A DNA stretch of 64,000 nucleotides from Trochalopteron elliotii (GCA_024734555.1 JANPWX010000548.1:928704-992703); one strand, 5' to 3'. Shown: positions 1 through 40,425, counted from the first letter of the stretch. Made by a program: numbers and translations. The notes: generated from the letters alone by a model not told the origin.

Positions 1-319
1 ACATTTTTCATGGGATGCAAGGGAGCAGTTCAAAGAATTGGCAAGGAGTGGGTCCTGCATATTCATGAGGCTGGGCAAGGAGGTGAAGGTACAGGAGAAG
101 GCAGAAAAGCAGTGTGAGGATAGAGTGGAATGTGGAGCGAGTTGCCACGGTATCCTATTTTACTGCTCTTTGACGTAAAGCTCCTTTGCTTTTACACAAC
201 CGCTGGAATTGAATGGAAGCAGCTCAGGGGCATAAATAATGAATGTGCCTCTCACACGTTAAGAGAGGAGAATCTGCACCTCGTCAGGGAGTTAATGTGC
301 CCCTCTCTTCTCTCCCCAG
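1..319. other. GRK5 intron (left edge, partial)
   Basis: No GRK5 exon 4 sequence is present here; the region ends in the pyrimidine-rich acceptor of the exon at 320. Nothing else is recognised. Confidence 0.8.
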
Positions 320-27421
<27,102 letters not shown>

Positions 27422-28125
27422 TTCCAGCTCAGTCCTATGAAACAACATGTTGCATCCTTCCACTATAATCTCTGGAGCTTCTGTGGATGAGAGAACCTCC
27501 ACCGTTGAGTGAAAAAAAAGAAAATCTGGGTCTCCCAAAATGGAGATTTTCCTATCCATTCCTTCCAGTGGAGCCTCACATTTTAAGAAGAAATTTCCAC
27601 TCAGGTCTGTTTTTGGAGGTGGCACTCAAGACTGTGTGAATCAAATTTGTCTCTTTAGAACATTGCAATAGAAATTCAATGAACATGACTACTTGCACGT
27701 ATTTAAATAGCATCATACTAGAACTGAATTTTGTCTTTATTATTTTTAAAGAAAAGTTTTGTAAATTTCTCTATTGTCTCAGTTTACATTTTGTACATTT
27801 GTATTTAAATGAAAGTCAGACTTTGGAGGTGTATATTTTCCAAGCAGCAGCTGTAAAGCCATGTGTTTTAAGACATTTTTTTAAAAGAAACAAAATGTGA
27901 CTCAAGACTTCCAGAGCCTCAAACGAGAAATCATTCTTTTTAGCAGTTCTAGAAAATTCTTCATAAATCACTTTATCAGACGGGGGTTTATCGACACACA
28001 TTTTTATGGAACAGTTTATTCTTAATTATTTTACATCTGTATATTTGGTTTACAGCAACACTGCATACATTTCTCCTCTTCATTAGTTTGTAATGTCTCG
28101 CATTAAATGCTCAAAGACAAGATTT
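27422..28125 (+). other. GRK5: GRK5 3' UTR (probable extent)
   Basis: AT-rich sequence directly after the stop, with no conserved frame. A polyadenylation signal ATTAAA is at 28102-28107, followed within about 60 bases by GT-rich sequence. A canonical AATAAA at 28659-28664 could serve a longer transcript. The end is inferred. Confidence 0.5.
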
Positions 28126-31100
28126 TTGATGCATTCAAGAATGCTACTTGCTATGCTGAAGGTTTGTGATGTCTTGGGACCAGCACAGCTGAGATTTGCA
28201 CTTATGTTCTTATTCCATCAAAGGCTCTTTGGTTAGAAAGGGAGCCCTGTTTTGAGCTCTTTTCCTCCACTAGTGTTTGTGCTGTGTCTAACAATAGATA
28301 GAACAAAGCTGAGGGAGAGGTGACCAGGAAAGCAAATGTCCATTTATTTTTCTAAGACTTCAAATCTGCACCTGCTGGAATGAGAGCAAAACTCAAAGTA
28401 TTCTCCATCCTGCAAAAGCCCAAGGTCTTTCCACAGCTGCTCACATCAAAGAGGCAGCAGGAGAGAAGTTCAGCAGTCTGGTTTGTGCCAACCATGAGAT
28501 CTGTGACAGCTTTGTGGAGCTGAGCTGTGGAGGTTCAGAGTGGGATCTGAGATGCTTTTGGGCAGTAGCAGAACCTACAGGCTGTACCTGCACTTAAAAT
28601 ACTTCCATGTGTCATGCAAATACCCCCTGACACATCCCTTGAATTAGATCTTCAACTGAATAAAATGCCAGTATGAAATAATAACCTCCCTCTTCCAGCT
28701 CCATCATTCTTTGTCCAGGATCCTTTAACCATAGACAAAAGCTCTGTCCCCACTAGGATGAACAGGATCAGGTGGGATCAGTAGCAGTACCTCAGGCATC
28801 AGAATCATGCTCTCCTCAAGTGTTTCACTGTTATTGTTAGGAAAACCAGATCAAAAATGTGGTTACTTCCCTTCCACAGGAACTGGAAAACCTTTGTGCC
28901 CCCAGCTGCAGGCAGGATCTCTACAGCCCAAAGTATTCTGTAGAGTGTGTTGGTTCCCCATACTCTTTACAATGATTTTCTTAAACCTTTGGGTCATCAG
29001 AAACAGCTGAGAGCCACCCTGGTGTGTCTAAAATCCTGTTAGCCAGTAGTGGAGCTACCCTGGGGTCCAAGGAAGCAATGTGGGAGTCTGAAGAGCCAAA
29101 ATTCATTAGACTGCCACGTGTATGTTCTGTGTGGCCAGTGCTGAGGGGGAAAAAGATGAAGATTCATACTGGCAAATCCCTGAGTGCAAAACACACAGGA
29201 ATGACATAGTAAAGCAGCTCTAAGTTGTGAGACAGAGAGACAGAACAGGGACTTGCATAGAGCAGCTGACAGAGAAAAGACAGAGAGATGAGGCTTCAGC
29301 CATTCTCCCATGTCAGATGGTGGCATTGCAGATCTTACAGAAGATGCAGGATTTTAGAGCTGCTGCTAATTTGGCATGTGAAGAGTAAAATTTTCATTTT
29401 TCACCCTCTCCCAGTATTGAGAAATACCAGCAAATCCCTTACTGAAAGCTGGTGAACAAATTGATGTTGGTTATAGCTGGTCTTGCACCTTTTAAATGCT
29501 ACCAGCCTTTGCTAGTGGTGGAAGACATTTTAGGGACAACAGTGAATGACAGCAGTTGTGCCTTGTCCTGCTCTCCTTTCAGCCAGGACAGTCCTCACTC
29601 AGCAGCTCCAGGACTCTGGCAGTGGGGACTTAGGGACAATGCAAAGTCCTGGAAGGATGAGAGCATTCATTCTCCCTGGAGGATGCTGTGCTGGGGTTGG
29701 ATATCCTGAATTCTTTGGGTGGCATGGAAAAAAGATGCTTATGAATGCCTGAAGGCATCAAGGCTGGGATGGAGCCCCTCTGAATCCCACCTCCTTGGAG
29801 CAGTGAGAGAGGGAGGGGAGAGACAAAAAACACCACCAGTCGAGAGAGATTTCATGCTGCATCCCTTGAGTGTCTCTGTCCTGACAAACTACAAACAGTA
29901 TTACCATGCTGGGCCAGCAGAACTTTTCAGCACCCAGCCCTGGAAGACTTAAAATCCATCAGAAGTCCTGATGACAAGTCCTAGGGATCTTCTTGTCAAC
30001 AAAACCTGCAGGATTTCTTTTTATTGCTTCTTATTTTTGTTGGGATTGTTTTTTTTTTTTTAATATTTTCAGCTTACCTTGCACTCAAAGCTGGAGTAGG
30101 AGCACAGTCCTTGCACTTCCATTGTGTGACCAAGTGCAATTTGGGCCCAGAACTCAGGGCTGAAGCCCTGTCAAGGCAGTGCCCTGCACAGCCAGGCTTC
30201 CACAGGCATTTGGCCATTGGCACCGTGGAGTCAAATTTAAAAACCACTGGGAACTCTGAAAAAAACCCAAAACCTTACAGTTTCATCATGCAGCCTTGCA
30301 GAGCATTGCAATGAGATTTTGAGTATTTTGATTCCAGGTGAATTTTGAGATGGGTTTGCATGTTACAAAGGAGTAGAAAGGAGTAGTTCTGTCATAGCTT
30401 TCCAGACTGATTCATTTTCTTTATCTCCTCTTCAGTTACAATCCAAATCCTTTCCAAAAAATGCATATGCTCAGATTTGGTTGCTTGTTTAAAATAGACA
30501 GATGAGCAAACTTAGCTCTTTTTAAGAATCAGATATCTTTTGCAATCTGATCCTGAATTATGCAAGCATGCCTTTTATTTTTAAATCTTTGTTGAGTAGT
30601 CTGATAAACACTAATTAGTTGACAGACTTTCATGAGTCAGGTGTTTGCTATTCATTTTTTGCAGTGTCTCAAAGTTCACTTATGTCTTGTAGCATTTTTT
30701 CCCACTGTTGGATGAGAGGCTTTTTTTAAACAAAGGAATAATGAAGGAAAAAAAAAAACCCTCTTAGATGTGCACTCTTGACCTGGATTATCTAAAAAGA
30801 GGTTTTTCACAAGAATGGCCATGACTCAGAGGTTGTTACTGAACAAAAACCTGCTGGTGAAGGTCGGAAAGGTCGGAAGATAATCAAACCAAACAGGTAG
30901 TGCAGATCAAACTGAGGGTTAGGGAGCTGCAGAATTCAATATCACAGCGTTCACCTGGCCCTGCTGATTGGGACTCCTGGTTCCTGTCAGTTCAGAGACA
31001 TAACAGCTCTCCATAAACACAGTTTGATACCACCTCAATTTGCAGTCACCCCAGAAGCTATGGCTGAGAGTGCCATCAGCAGTAGGAATCAAACCTGGCT

Positions 31101-34100
31101 GACCTTGATTTGAAGACACTGATTCCTAAAGGTCATTCACCCAAACCTCAGGATCCAGCTTGAATTCTTTGCTCACATTTCAAATCCAGTTGATCTTTTT
31201 CCATGGCCATGCCTCAACTGAAAAAAAAAAAAAAAAAGAAAAACCAACAGGAAACCAACCTGCATTAGTGGTAAAACCACAGGCAGGATGAGGGAGACAC
31301 AGAAGCTGTGAGCTCTGGAGGACAGTGTGTAAAGTCCCATGGTGTGTGAATCTTCAGCAGGGGTGCAGGGGCAGCTGGTGCCACATGGCTGCACATTCCT
31401 CCTTGGGGTCATCATGTGTTGGTCACAGTTTCTCCAGTGACCTGGGAGTGGCACACACAAGGGTCTGGCCCATGGTTCAAAGACAACGTTGTCCCTCTGA
31501 GGGTCAGAGGGGACAGTTGAGTGAGGCAAGTAAGGCTCCCCCCAGCCTGCATGGACAGCATCACCCAGCTATGTGTGTCCCAGGCTCTGTCAGGAGCTCC
31601 CTGCACAGGCTTTCCTGGAAGAGCAATAAATGCACAGCCCTACAGCACAGCTGCTGCTTCTCACCAACATCCATGGAACAGGTGGCTGCAGGAACTGGCT
31701 CCATTGTCAACGAGATGTGGGTGTTTTCACCCCTGCCCCACAATTAGTTGTGATCATTGTTTTGTTCAGTTAATGTTTGTCATATTCACTTAAGTTCCTC
31801 AGTGCAGAGAGGTCATTCATCAGGCATTTCCCATACAATCTTTGGAAAAAGTTTGGATTTTTCTTTGGGAGAACATCTTTTCTGTCTCTTGCCACGTAGA
31901 CCATTTTCCATCATGCAGGGAGGTTCGTTTGGCAGTGAATTTTGGAAAAATCAGTCTATTCAGTGGCTCCGTGGAAATCAGGAGATTCCAGAGTTGTCTA
32001 TCTCAAGCCTTCCACAAATATGAACTTAAAATACTATTAAAGATTTAGAGTAAGGAGAATAATTACAAACACCCTCATGCTAAAGTTAAGAGGAATTCTG
32101 CATCAGTTTAAAACAACTCTTCTCTTTTGTGTGCTGGGCAGGACACACTTCCTTTTATGCGAAATAATATTGGAGTGCTGGCTGGTAATAATTGGCTTTC
32201 CTTAAATGCAAAAACCAAAAAGATAAAGAAATTGGTTCAGAGATTTTTAAATTATTTCCTTTAGGGAAAATAAAAAAAATTCATCAAAGAAGGTGAAAGC
32301 CAACAATGTGCTGTAGTATTATGGGCTGACCTCCCCCAAATGTCTCTGTGATAATACAAATACAATCTGCTGCAGTTGGATCAGCTAAGCTGATGTACTG
32401 GCAAATGGGCTTTTGTGAAAGAAACAATTTTAAGCAGATTGCTGCCTATTCATTAACATGAATATTACTGCTGGCACATATGTATTCTCCTTGCTCTATG
32501 TATTGGAGCCAGGAGTGATGGTTTGTATTCCTATTCTGTGATTTTCTTCACTGCCCCGGGCAAACCTCTGTGCAATTTTGTTTTCTCATTCCCAAACATG
32601 GAGGGATGCTCTCTGTCTGTCAATGGAAAGCACTTTGGAGTCTGTGCATAAACCAAATCAGTATCAACTCTTTGTATTATTATTTAAATGAAATAGGCTT
32701 AGTATAGCTGCTCTTTATTTACATGGCTAGTGAGACGACTCTCCTAAATCAGGACTCTTTTTTATTATTGATTTGTCTTAGTTCCTTAGAGATACTGAAA
32801 CAGAACAAACTGCACTTCTGTCAGACATCTCCAGCAGACAAAGAGGTGACAGTGCAAATGTTTAAGTATTCATTTCTTGCTGAAGAGCTGGCCAGTAATT
32901 GTGGCATTCACATGAAAACACTTCCTCTGTTTTTAGGATGGAGATAAATAGTTATGAGGAAGGGAACAAAATAACATTCATTGGTTCAACTTTTTTGGCC
33001 AAGCCTGGAAAGGATTCCCTAGGTACCCATTGAGTGAGGTGCTGTGTGAAGTCCCAGAGATGGATCTGGGGCAGACTGGGTCTGGAAACAAAAGGGGCAA
33101 CATGCCTGGGGTCAGTGGGCTCCAGAGGGGAACTCCAGGTTTTCTGGAGTGGTTCTGCAGAGGAGATTCACTCCCAGAGAAGAAACATCTCAGGTAGTGG
33201 CTGGATGGCAGATGTGTTTTCCTTTCTCATTACCCCACATGCAGCTGTTCGATATGTTAATTAGCAAGCTCAAACGAGTTGTTTCATGTGTATTGAATGC
33301 GGTCTCCCTTAATTGCATTTCTTTTAAACACTGGACACTCTTCTAAAAGACTGAACATTTTAGCCTTTTGAAGCTGAAAGCTGTAAAAACTTTATTTTGT
33401 GTTTCTGAACAATGTAGATAGACCTAAAGATTTCATGAACTATCATGTGGTTGCCCATATCTGACTAATAATTAAATTGTAAAATTGCAGTTTCATATTA
33501 GGGTTAGTCTTTTCACCTGCTTTAAAAATTAAAAATCATATTTGGTATATAAACACACACAGAATATCCTTTGGATTGAATTTCAAGAGCATATCCAGGA
33601 GTAAATGTTTTTAAGCACTTCTAATACTGTAGTCTATAAGAGGAGCAGACACTTCTAAAGCAATGTTAAAAGTTGTCTTTCATAACTGAGTCAACAGATC
33701 ATTTTTGTAATAAACTAAAGCAAGTGTTCTCAATTAGAAGAGCTAGTGGCTGTTGATATTGTACAAAAAAAGTCATTCTAATATCCAAAGGGTTAGGGGT
33801 GGGGTGGGTCTGTTTGGTTTTGTTTCTCTTTCCAGGGAGATCTTTAACATTGTTTGATGAAGCTAGTTTCATTTTGAGATTGTTACTGAAGATAAAGGCT
33901 TCTGTGTTCTATGGCTGCTTGGATTCTTCGTACATAATGTCCTAGTAATGTCACAGTGCTGCTGTATTTAGATCAAACCACTGTTTTGATTGGTTTTTTT
34001 GGCTTTTTTTTTTTTTTTTAATAAATTCCTTAATTTAAATACATGACAACTATATGTTTTGCTTTAATGAAGCACCTAATCAAGCCGAGATTCCTCAGGT

Positions 34101-35416
34101 CCTTTGGATCCTGGTTGCAGTGAGATGTGGGGTGCAGCCCATCTCTCCTGGATGTCTTTGTGGCTTCACGTGGTTTGTGTTTTCTGTCCCACCACACTTT
34201 CACAGAGGTTGAGGAAACCACAAACCAACCTGAGGTTGTACCTCACTTTGTGCAGCTTCTGGTTCTCCTCAGGTTGTGTTTCCCCTGAGAACTCCTTCCC
34301 TCCTCTGCCTCCCATCCTCACCTCCCCAGCTTCCCTCTGCACCATCAGCCAACACAATTCTTGCAGCCTCAGGGGTAAGTGCAGGGAGAGGGTGACAAAA
34401 TCACAGCAGCTTTCAGGAGGCATGAGCTGTGTTTTTAAGTGAAATGAGCACTGCCTGATTTATGAGGCCCTACTTTGCCTAAGCTGCAGTCAGACAGAGA
34501 GAATATATTTACAGAAGGAAAACAACAAGCAGCCAAGGGTGCTGCTCAGTGTTCCACACAGGTAGATCTCAAACAGAGATAAAGAGTGGCTGCATAAATC
34601 ACCAGCAGGAAAGTGATGATGCACTGCTTGTTCTCTAAGAGGAGAAAGAAGAATTTTTCAGAGAGGCAAAAAGAATATTTTTATGAGACTACTAATGGCA
34701 AGCAGTGTCTGCATTAAGTTTTCACGGAAGAACATTGAGAAAACAGATTATCTGCATGAAAGAAGCAGCTACATCCAATAGCTAAACTCAGTAAAACCCA
34801 AGGTAATAGACTATATAAATTCAGGTCATGCATATTATCACTTTCCAAACAAACCCAAGCCATTTTTTCACAAGGTTTTAACAATCTGAGAGGCTGTGAG
34901 ACAAAATTTTATTTCTTCTCTTAACAGCTCTTGGTGTTTTGGTTTGTTTTTTTTCTCTATGTAACTTCATGTCTTTTCTGTGCAGCAACATCTAGATATG
35001 TTCCCTCCTGGGAGATGTAATCTTCTTAGACTTTTCCACTATCTCTGACATGGGATGCTCAGCTTCTCAGAGGAAAGCCATGTCACTATTTTGAAGGAAA
35101 TCCAATTTAAAAGGCACATCAACTTTTTTAATTCCTCCGGGTGCTTTACAGATGAAAAATACCATAAATGGGCCTGACTGTGAAATTTCAGGTCTATGGG
35201 GTTCTTCTGGGGGAGGAAACACTACGAGTTTCTGCCAAGTCAGAGTCTATTTTTTGGGGTTTTGAAATTCTGTTTCACATTTGGTATTCAGTAAAAGTAA
35301 CAAATAAAATTTAAATACGGCCTGTTAAAAACTGATGCTCTGAATTGTCTTGAGTGGAGGAAAGGAACTGCCCAGAGGCTGAGCAGCTTGAATAACCCAC
35401 TTACAGATGCTTGGGT

Positions 35417-35605
35417 AAATCACAGAACCGTAGAATCATTCAGGTTGGAAAAGACTTCCAAGATCATGAGGTCAAACCTTTGACCAAACACCACCTTGTC
35501 CACTAAACCATAGCATTAAATCATTTCTGGAGCACTTCCAGGGACTCCATCACCTTCTCTGGGTAACCCATTCCAGTGCCCCACCACTCTTTTAGAAAAG
35601 AAAAT
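35417..35605 (-). mobile_element. CR1 LINE 3' fragment
   Basis: Reverse-complement CR1 words: cacagaaccgtagaatcatt, aggttggaaaagacttccaa, ggagcacttccagggact and taacccattccagtgcc. This is a truncated, diverged copy. Confidence 0.85.
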
Positions 35606-37209
35606 GCCTGATTTTTTGGTTTATTTTTAATTACAGTTTACTGCTGCTAATTTTTTTTCTTAAGGAAGCTTTGTTTCCCTTTGCTGTCAGCAAATGTCAG
35701 TCATACCTTAACAGTGCAAGTCTCCACGTACCTCTGTTAATTTAAATGGCAGAGAGGCTCAGGATGCTCCAGACCTGCTAATCTGGGGTTATTGCAGTGT
35801 GACAGTCGTTAAAATATCAGGAGCAAAAAGGCAGGCAGTTTCCCTTTTCTGAGGAGCTTGTAGATCGGAAATGACTTGCAAAACCCAACTTCAAAAGGAC
35901 ACATTCAAGTGTGCAAAGCCACATGTTTAAGAAATGAAAGAATTAAGGTTGCCTGTGTCCCATTAATACTGTTCCTTTCCCCTCGTGCTCTGTTATTATC
36001 ATGCCCTCACATAATACCATGTTATTATTATGCATTCACTCCTAGAGGAGAAACTAACCTCTGGCAAACTCACAATGAAAACCAGATGCATCCCTTCAAT
36101 GGCATCTGCTAATGCATTATGAGTTTCAGACTTCCATTTAAATCTTTTAAAAAATAAAAATTTAAATATTTTCATGCAGGGAAAATCTCACCTAATTGGC
36201 TGCTCCCTCCATTTCCAGAAGGAAGACAATTGGGAATTCAGAAAAATTCACTTAACATAAATATTTAGTGCTTTCTCCCACACACAAAGGACTGAAAGCT
36301 CTCAGTATCCCATGTCGGTTTCCTTAGATTATCTTTATCCTGGGATGGGGAAAAGAATGTGGAATGAGTCTTAGTTGTTTCCCTTCCCTTTTTTGTGGGG
36401 GAAACTCTTGGCTGTTTCCTGAGGGAAGTGGCAGAGGGATGTGAGAAGTTCCTTCATCTGCCCTGCCCTTTCCTCGTATCTTCACAGTCTGAAAAACACA
36501 AATATGAGGCCCAAGAGCTGAGGAGGCAATGCAGAAGAAATGTTTCTGCAAATAGGTGTTGGGAAGAAGGAAAATGTGACCTGCAGAAGGGACTTAGGGC
36601 AAGTTTCACCAGGGCAGAAGAAATGAGAGGAACAAGGTGGGAAATGTGATGGTGAGGAGTCAGCACTGGAAGGGATTAAGTCTAGCCAGGGGCATGGTTT
36701 ATTTGTTAACTCACATTAAAACAAGTCCGAAAGCAGAGGGAAACATCAATTCAAACCACAACTATAATGAGGAATTTATTGCTGATGATACCACAGGCAG
36801 TAATAGATCTTTCTGGAAGCTTAAAATCATTGCCTCATTTTGGGTCTGATGTTCACTGTGGAATTAAACATTGACATTTCCCATAGTAAAAAGACTCAGC
36901 TGCAGCTGACATTTTATACTTACAAGACCATGATAAACATTAAAATACAATAAACAATTTGAAGCTCAGATTACATTAGGAATTCACTCTGTGGTTCTTG
37001 TATTTATAGTAGGAAAGAGGGAAGGAGCCTTCTTTCATACTTAATTCCATCATTCTAACATAAATGTAGCATTTTTTCCTCTTTGCCCTTGTGGTGGTTT
37101 TTGAATCAAGGGGTTTTGAGTCTGCAGATAAAACCATAATGGCTGATCATATTTAAAAGTAGATCTTATGTCTGTGTTTGCTTCTTCATGCATCAGACTC
37201 TTGCAATGT

Positions 37210-37246
37210 GATTACATGTGGCATGTAATCATGATTACATGTGGCA
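37210..37246. repeat. Perfect 9-bp inverted repeat overlapping a 14-bp direct repeat
   Basis: gattacatg-tgg-catgtaatc at 37210-37230 can form a hairpin with a 3-base loop. The 14-mer gattacatgtggca at 37210-37223 recurs at 37233-37246. Function unknown. Confidence 0.7.
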
Positions 37247-37730
37247 ATGAGCGAAAATCAGTAATTTCTCATCATCTATTTGCATCTGTGTCAGAAACAA
37301 GTCACAGTAAGAATATAAATTAGTTGGGCCACAGTGACGTGATAAAAGCAAGAGGCTTAAAACAAGCAAAATAATGAGGCAGAATACAACAGTTTTTCTT
37401 CAGATTAATTAACACAAACTGCACAGCAGGAAACAAGCTACTCCCTCTGACATTAATCACCTTTTTTGAAGGCAACATAGGTAGTCTAGTAATACATGCA
37501 TGTATCTAGAACACTGCTATAAGCTGCACCTATGGCTCAATCATGCCGATTCTTTCCAGGAAATAATTGAAAACAAATACATGCAATGTTAATCAAGAAC
37601 AATCCCAAAACAAGCACCTTTCTGCTTCAGAGGGGGCTGATATATATGAGCTAAAATCAGAATGGTGCTGAACAGGAACAGCTCCTCCTGGGTCCTAGGA
37701 GTGTACAGAAATCCACAGCCAGCTCCAGCA

Positions 37731-38078
37731 TCACTTCTTCTGCACAAACACTTCCAGAGGAGCAGTGACGTGCAACGTCAGAAGGTCCACACAGTCACCA
37801 GTGTAGAGCTTGAGGACGTTCTGGATTTCCTTTTGAGCCTTGCACTCTGTCCCTCGGTTGCAGTGCTGGTTTGCTGGGCTGCAGGGCTGCTCTCCCTCCT
37901 TGCCGTGGCCCAGCAGCAGCACAGCACTGCAGCTGCTCCTGCGCCGGCAGCCCCGCAGGGCCGGGCACGGGCTCGGGGGCTTCTCTGCAAACCCCTTTGT
38001 CTTCCTGCTGCACCTCTTGCTCTCGTAGCTCCCCAGCTCCATCAGCCTCTCGTTGAAATATTCCTGCAGGGGTTTGTC
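37731..38078 (-). CDS. Candidate gene, terminal exon with 8 cysteines
   Basis: The preferred acceptor is ccctggcttccag, giving DKPLQEYFNERLMELGSYES as the first residues. Cysteines lie in SKRCSRK, PSPCPALRGC, RSSCSAVLL, EQPCSPANQHC, GTECKAQ and TGDCVDLL, and the stop is TGA. Third positions are about three-quarters G/C by eye. A second phase-compatible acceptor (ttttccag before 38201) would add 41 residues with a less coding-like composition. Confidence 0.5.
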   Translation of the reverse strand, partial: DKPLQEYFNERLMELGSYESKRCSRKTKGFAEKPPSPCPALRGCRRRSSCSAVLLLGHGKEGEQPCSPANQHCNRGTECKAQKEIQNVLKLYTGDCVDLLTLHVTAPLEVFVQKK

Positions 38079-40367
38079 CTGGAAGCCAGGGCTGGTGGGC
38101 TGGTGGCCTTTCAAGCAGCAGCTCCCCAGGCAATGGGTTAATGAACCTCTCCTTGGGAAATTATTGAGTTTTGGTGAGGAGTTCTTCCCTCTTTCCAGAT
38201 CCTGGAAAATTTGGATGAAGGCAGGATTTCCCAAATGACTTTTTGACAACTGTTTTAAGTAGAGGGGGAGGGAGAGGCAGGGTTGGGGGCAGAAGGAAGA
38301 GGGAAATCTGAATTAAAATATGTTGATTTAAATAGAAATAGGATCTGAGGTATAAGATCCTATTACAATGGGATCCTATTACAATATTTATATACAATAA
38401 ACAGCTGTTAGACAATGTTTGAGATTCTTAATCCAAATTGCCTGAAGACCAAGCAGTTTGGTACCCATCCCTCTCTGGAACACAAGTCCGGTGGGCTGAG
38501 GTTAATGCTGAGCCTGTTTACCTCCAGTTGAATGTCACCTACTGCCACAATTTTGTGTTGCCTCTGTGAAAATCTCACTTTTTGAAACAATTTCTCACTT
38601 GTCTGTATTAACAGAAGTTTAGGTTTATCTTTTTCAAATCCCATTAGCTTGCAGCTGCTCTTGCCCAGGGCAAAATTTGATCCTACTTCTAAGAGATTCA
38701 TTTTTTCCCCCCTCTGCCCTTTCTTTAACCCCAGGTAACTGTTGAACTCAGTATATTTTCATAAGAATTGCAATTTTCACATTCAATAAATTCTACGTTT
38801 TACATTTCACATTCAATAATTCTACATTTTAAAACTATGAGGTTTATTATTATTATTATGATCATCATCATCCATATGCATAATTTTTTTCCCTCCTTTC
38901 CCGTTTCAGGATGCCTCTCTCCTTTCTAACCAGCCAAATTGATACTCAAATGATTTAAATAGTAAACAAAGACCTGGTCCAACCCCCTTTGGGTGTCTTT
39001 AGGTTGATTTCAGGGGAACATCCATGTGATGAGTCCTTTTATTGACTGGGAGATAAAGTTTTGGCAGAAACTCACTGTGTAAAAGGTTGCCTTTCCACAG
39101 TTTAATGTCCTCTGGGTTTTCAAAGTCCCTGCTCTGCCACTTCCACCTTTCTCACAAGTACTCCAAGACACCCTGGCCTGTCCCAAGCCACCATGAGCAA
39201 CAGCTGGTTTCTGTACAGCAAGTTAGGCCAAACCATGGCTTTTTCTCTGAAAACCTTGGCAGTTTGGCTTGAGAGAAGAACTGTTTTATATTATATTACT
39301 GTTTCTAATCAATAAAAAGAAAGACTATACTGTATGTAGATGACAGCCACAGCGGGGTCGTGGAACATTTTGCAATCATTTATTAGGCCTGACAATGCCT
39401 TTGGTATTTAAAAAAAAAAAAAAGACATCACTCATGCAGTTTTTGACAAGCTCTAATTAAGTCTAGATCCTTGCTAAGGGTCCAGCCACAAATCTGGTTT
39501 GAGAGCCCAGCAATGTCTCAGTAGGGCACTCCATCATCAGCCCCTGGCACGCTGCCTGCTCGTAATGAATGAACAACATTGAGCTCAAATGAGAAATAGT
39601 GGGTTGGACGTGCCATATAAACTGAAAAGCAATCAAGTTTTTGATCTCCCACTATTCCATCACACTTCATTCTGGAGGGGACCCAGCAAATCTGATGGCC
39701 CTGCCTAGAGTGGTTGTACTTTTGGAATAAGTTAGGTAATTGAACACTTAAACCTGACCAAAGCAGTCTTCCTAACTCAAACTCTTAAAAATGGTTTAAA
39801 AAACAAAATCAACTGAAAAATAATAATCAGCTTTTAAAATGTAGCAGAATGAAAGCCTTTCAAATTAAGGTTTTCTATGCTCAACCACAGGTCAGACTTT
39901 ATTATCATATCAAACATCAACTTTCCAGAACATAAGGGAGCTATTCATCCTGCAGAAGAATAGGTAGCAGCCACCATACATTGCAAAGAGAGTTTTGGCA
40001 TACAAACCTTGACATCCTGGAAGCCTGGGTATTCTGGGATGATGGGCAGGGCACACTTGCTGACACTGTTTGACCACTCTTGTTTGACAATCCTACGGGA
40101 GCAGCTGCAGCTCCTGGAGAGGGGGGCTTGCCCCAGCTCAGGAGGATTTTCAGCAGCACCCAGGGGTTTGCAGTCTTTTATGTAGCAAGTTCTCAGGCAC
40201 AGCGTGGAGGCAGGTCCATCCATTCCTGCAGGATCCAGAGGAGTTTGGGAGCAGTGTGTATTCCAGAATATCTCTCCCTCCCAGTCCCCCTCTACGGCAC
40301 AATCTGGCCCCAGGGGAGGACCTGCGGTGCTGGGCACCAGCAGACACAGCACAAACAGCTCCCAGCA
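37731..40367 (-). CDS. Candidate novel secreted cysteine-rich protein gene (two exons, 5' end unresolved)
   Basis: I do not recognise this gene. Seen: an exon of 120 open codons (40367-40008) that begins CWELFVLCLLVPSTAG, like a signal peptide, and ends at an AAG/gtttgt donor in phase 0; and a terminal exon (38078-37731) that follows cttccag in phase 0 and ends VFVQKK-TGA. Joined, they give about 235 residues, with 8 cysteines in each exon after the leader, as expected for disulfide-bonded secreted proteins. Third positions in the last exon are mostly G or C, as in real avian coding sequence and unlike the flanks. No ATG is found in frame: a TAG lies directly before the first codon, so an upstream exon must supply the start, or the reading is wrong. 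It lies between the 3' ends of GRK5 and RGS10. The alternatives are a pseudogene or a conserved non-coding island. Confidence 0.45.
38775..38832. repeat. Tandem duplication of about 30 bp
   Basis: tttcacattcaataaattct and the following bases are repeated once with small differences (cacattcaataattctacat). AT-rich; no function inferred. Confidence 0.7.
40008..40367 (-). CDS. Candidate gene, exon with leader-like start and 8 later cysteines
   Basis: The acceptor would be gcctgtgatag, after a moderate pyrimidine stretch; the donor is aag/gtttgt. After the hydrophobic ELFVLCLLVPSTAG come acidic and polar sequence, then cysteines in TLCLRTCYIKDCKPLG, SRSCSCSRRIVKQEW and VSKCALP, ending PEYPGFQDVK. 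No known domain was recognised. The CxC followed by basic residues is notable. Confidence 0.45.
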
Positions 40368-40425
40368 CTATCACAGGCAGCAGAAGCCTTTGCTGAGGTC
40401 TGAGACCCTCAGACCATTAATGCTG

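Larger units (their letters stand above)
28130..37700. other. Intergenic interval between GRK5 and the candidate gene
   Basis: No coding exon or RNA gene was recognised on either strand. Contents seen: an A run at 31220-31236, a T run near 34005-34019, a CR1 fragment at about 35417-35605 and a hairpin-forming repeat at 37210-37246. Part of the left end may belong to a longer GRK5 3' UTR. Confidence 0.6.
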
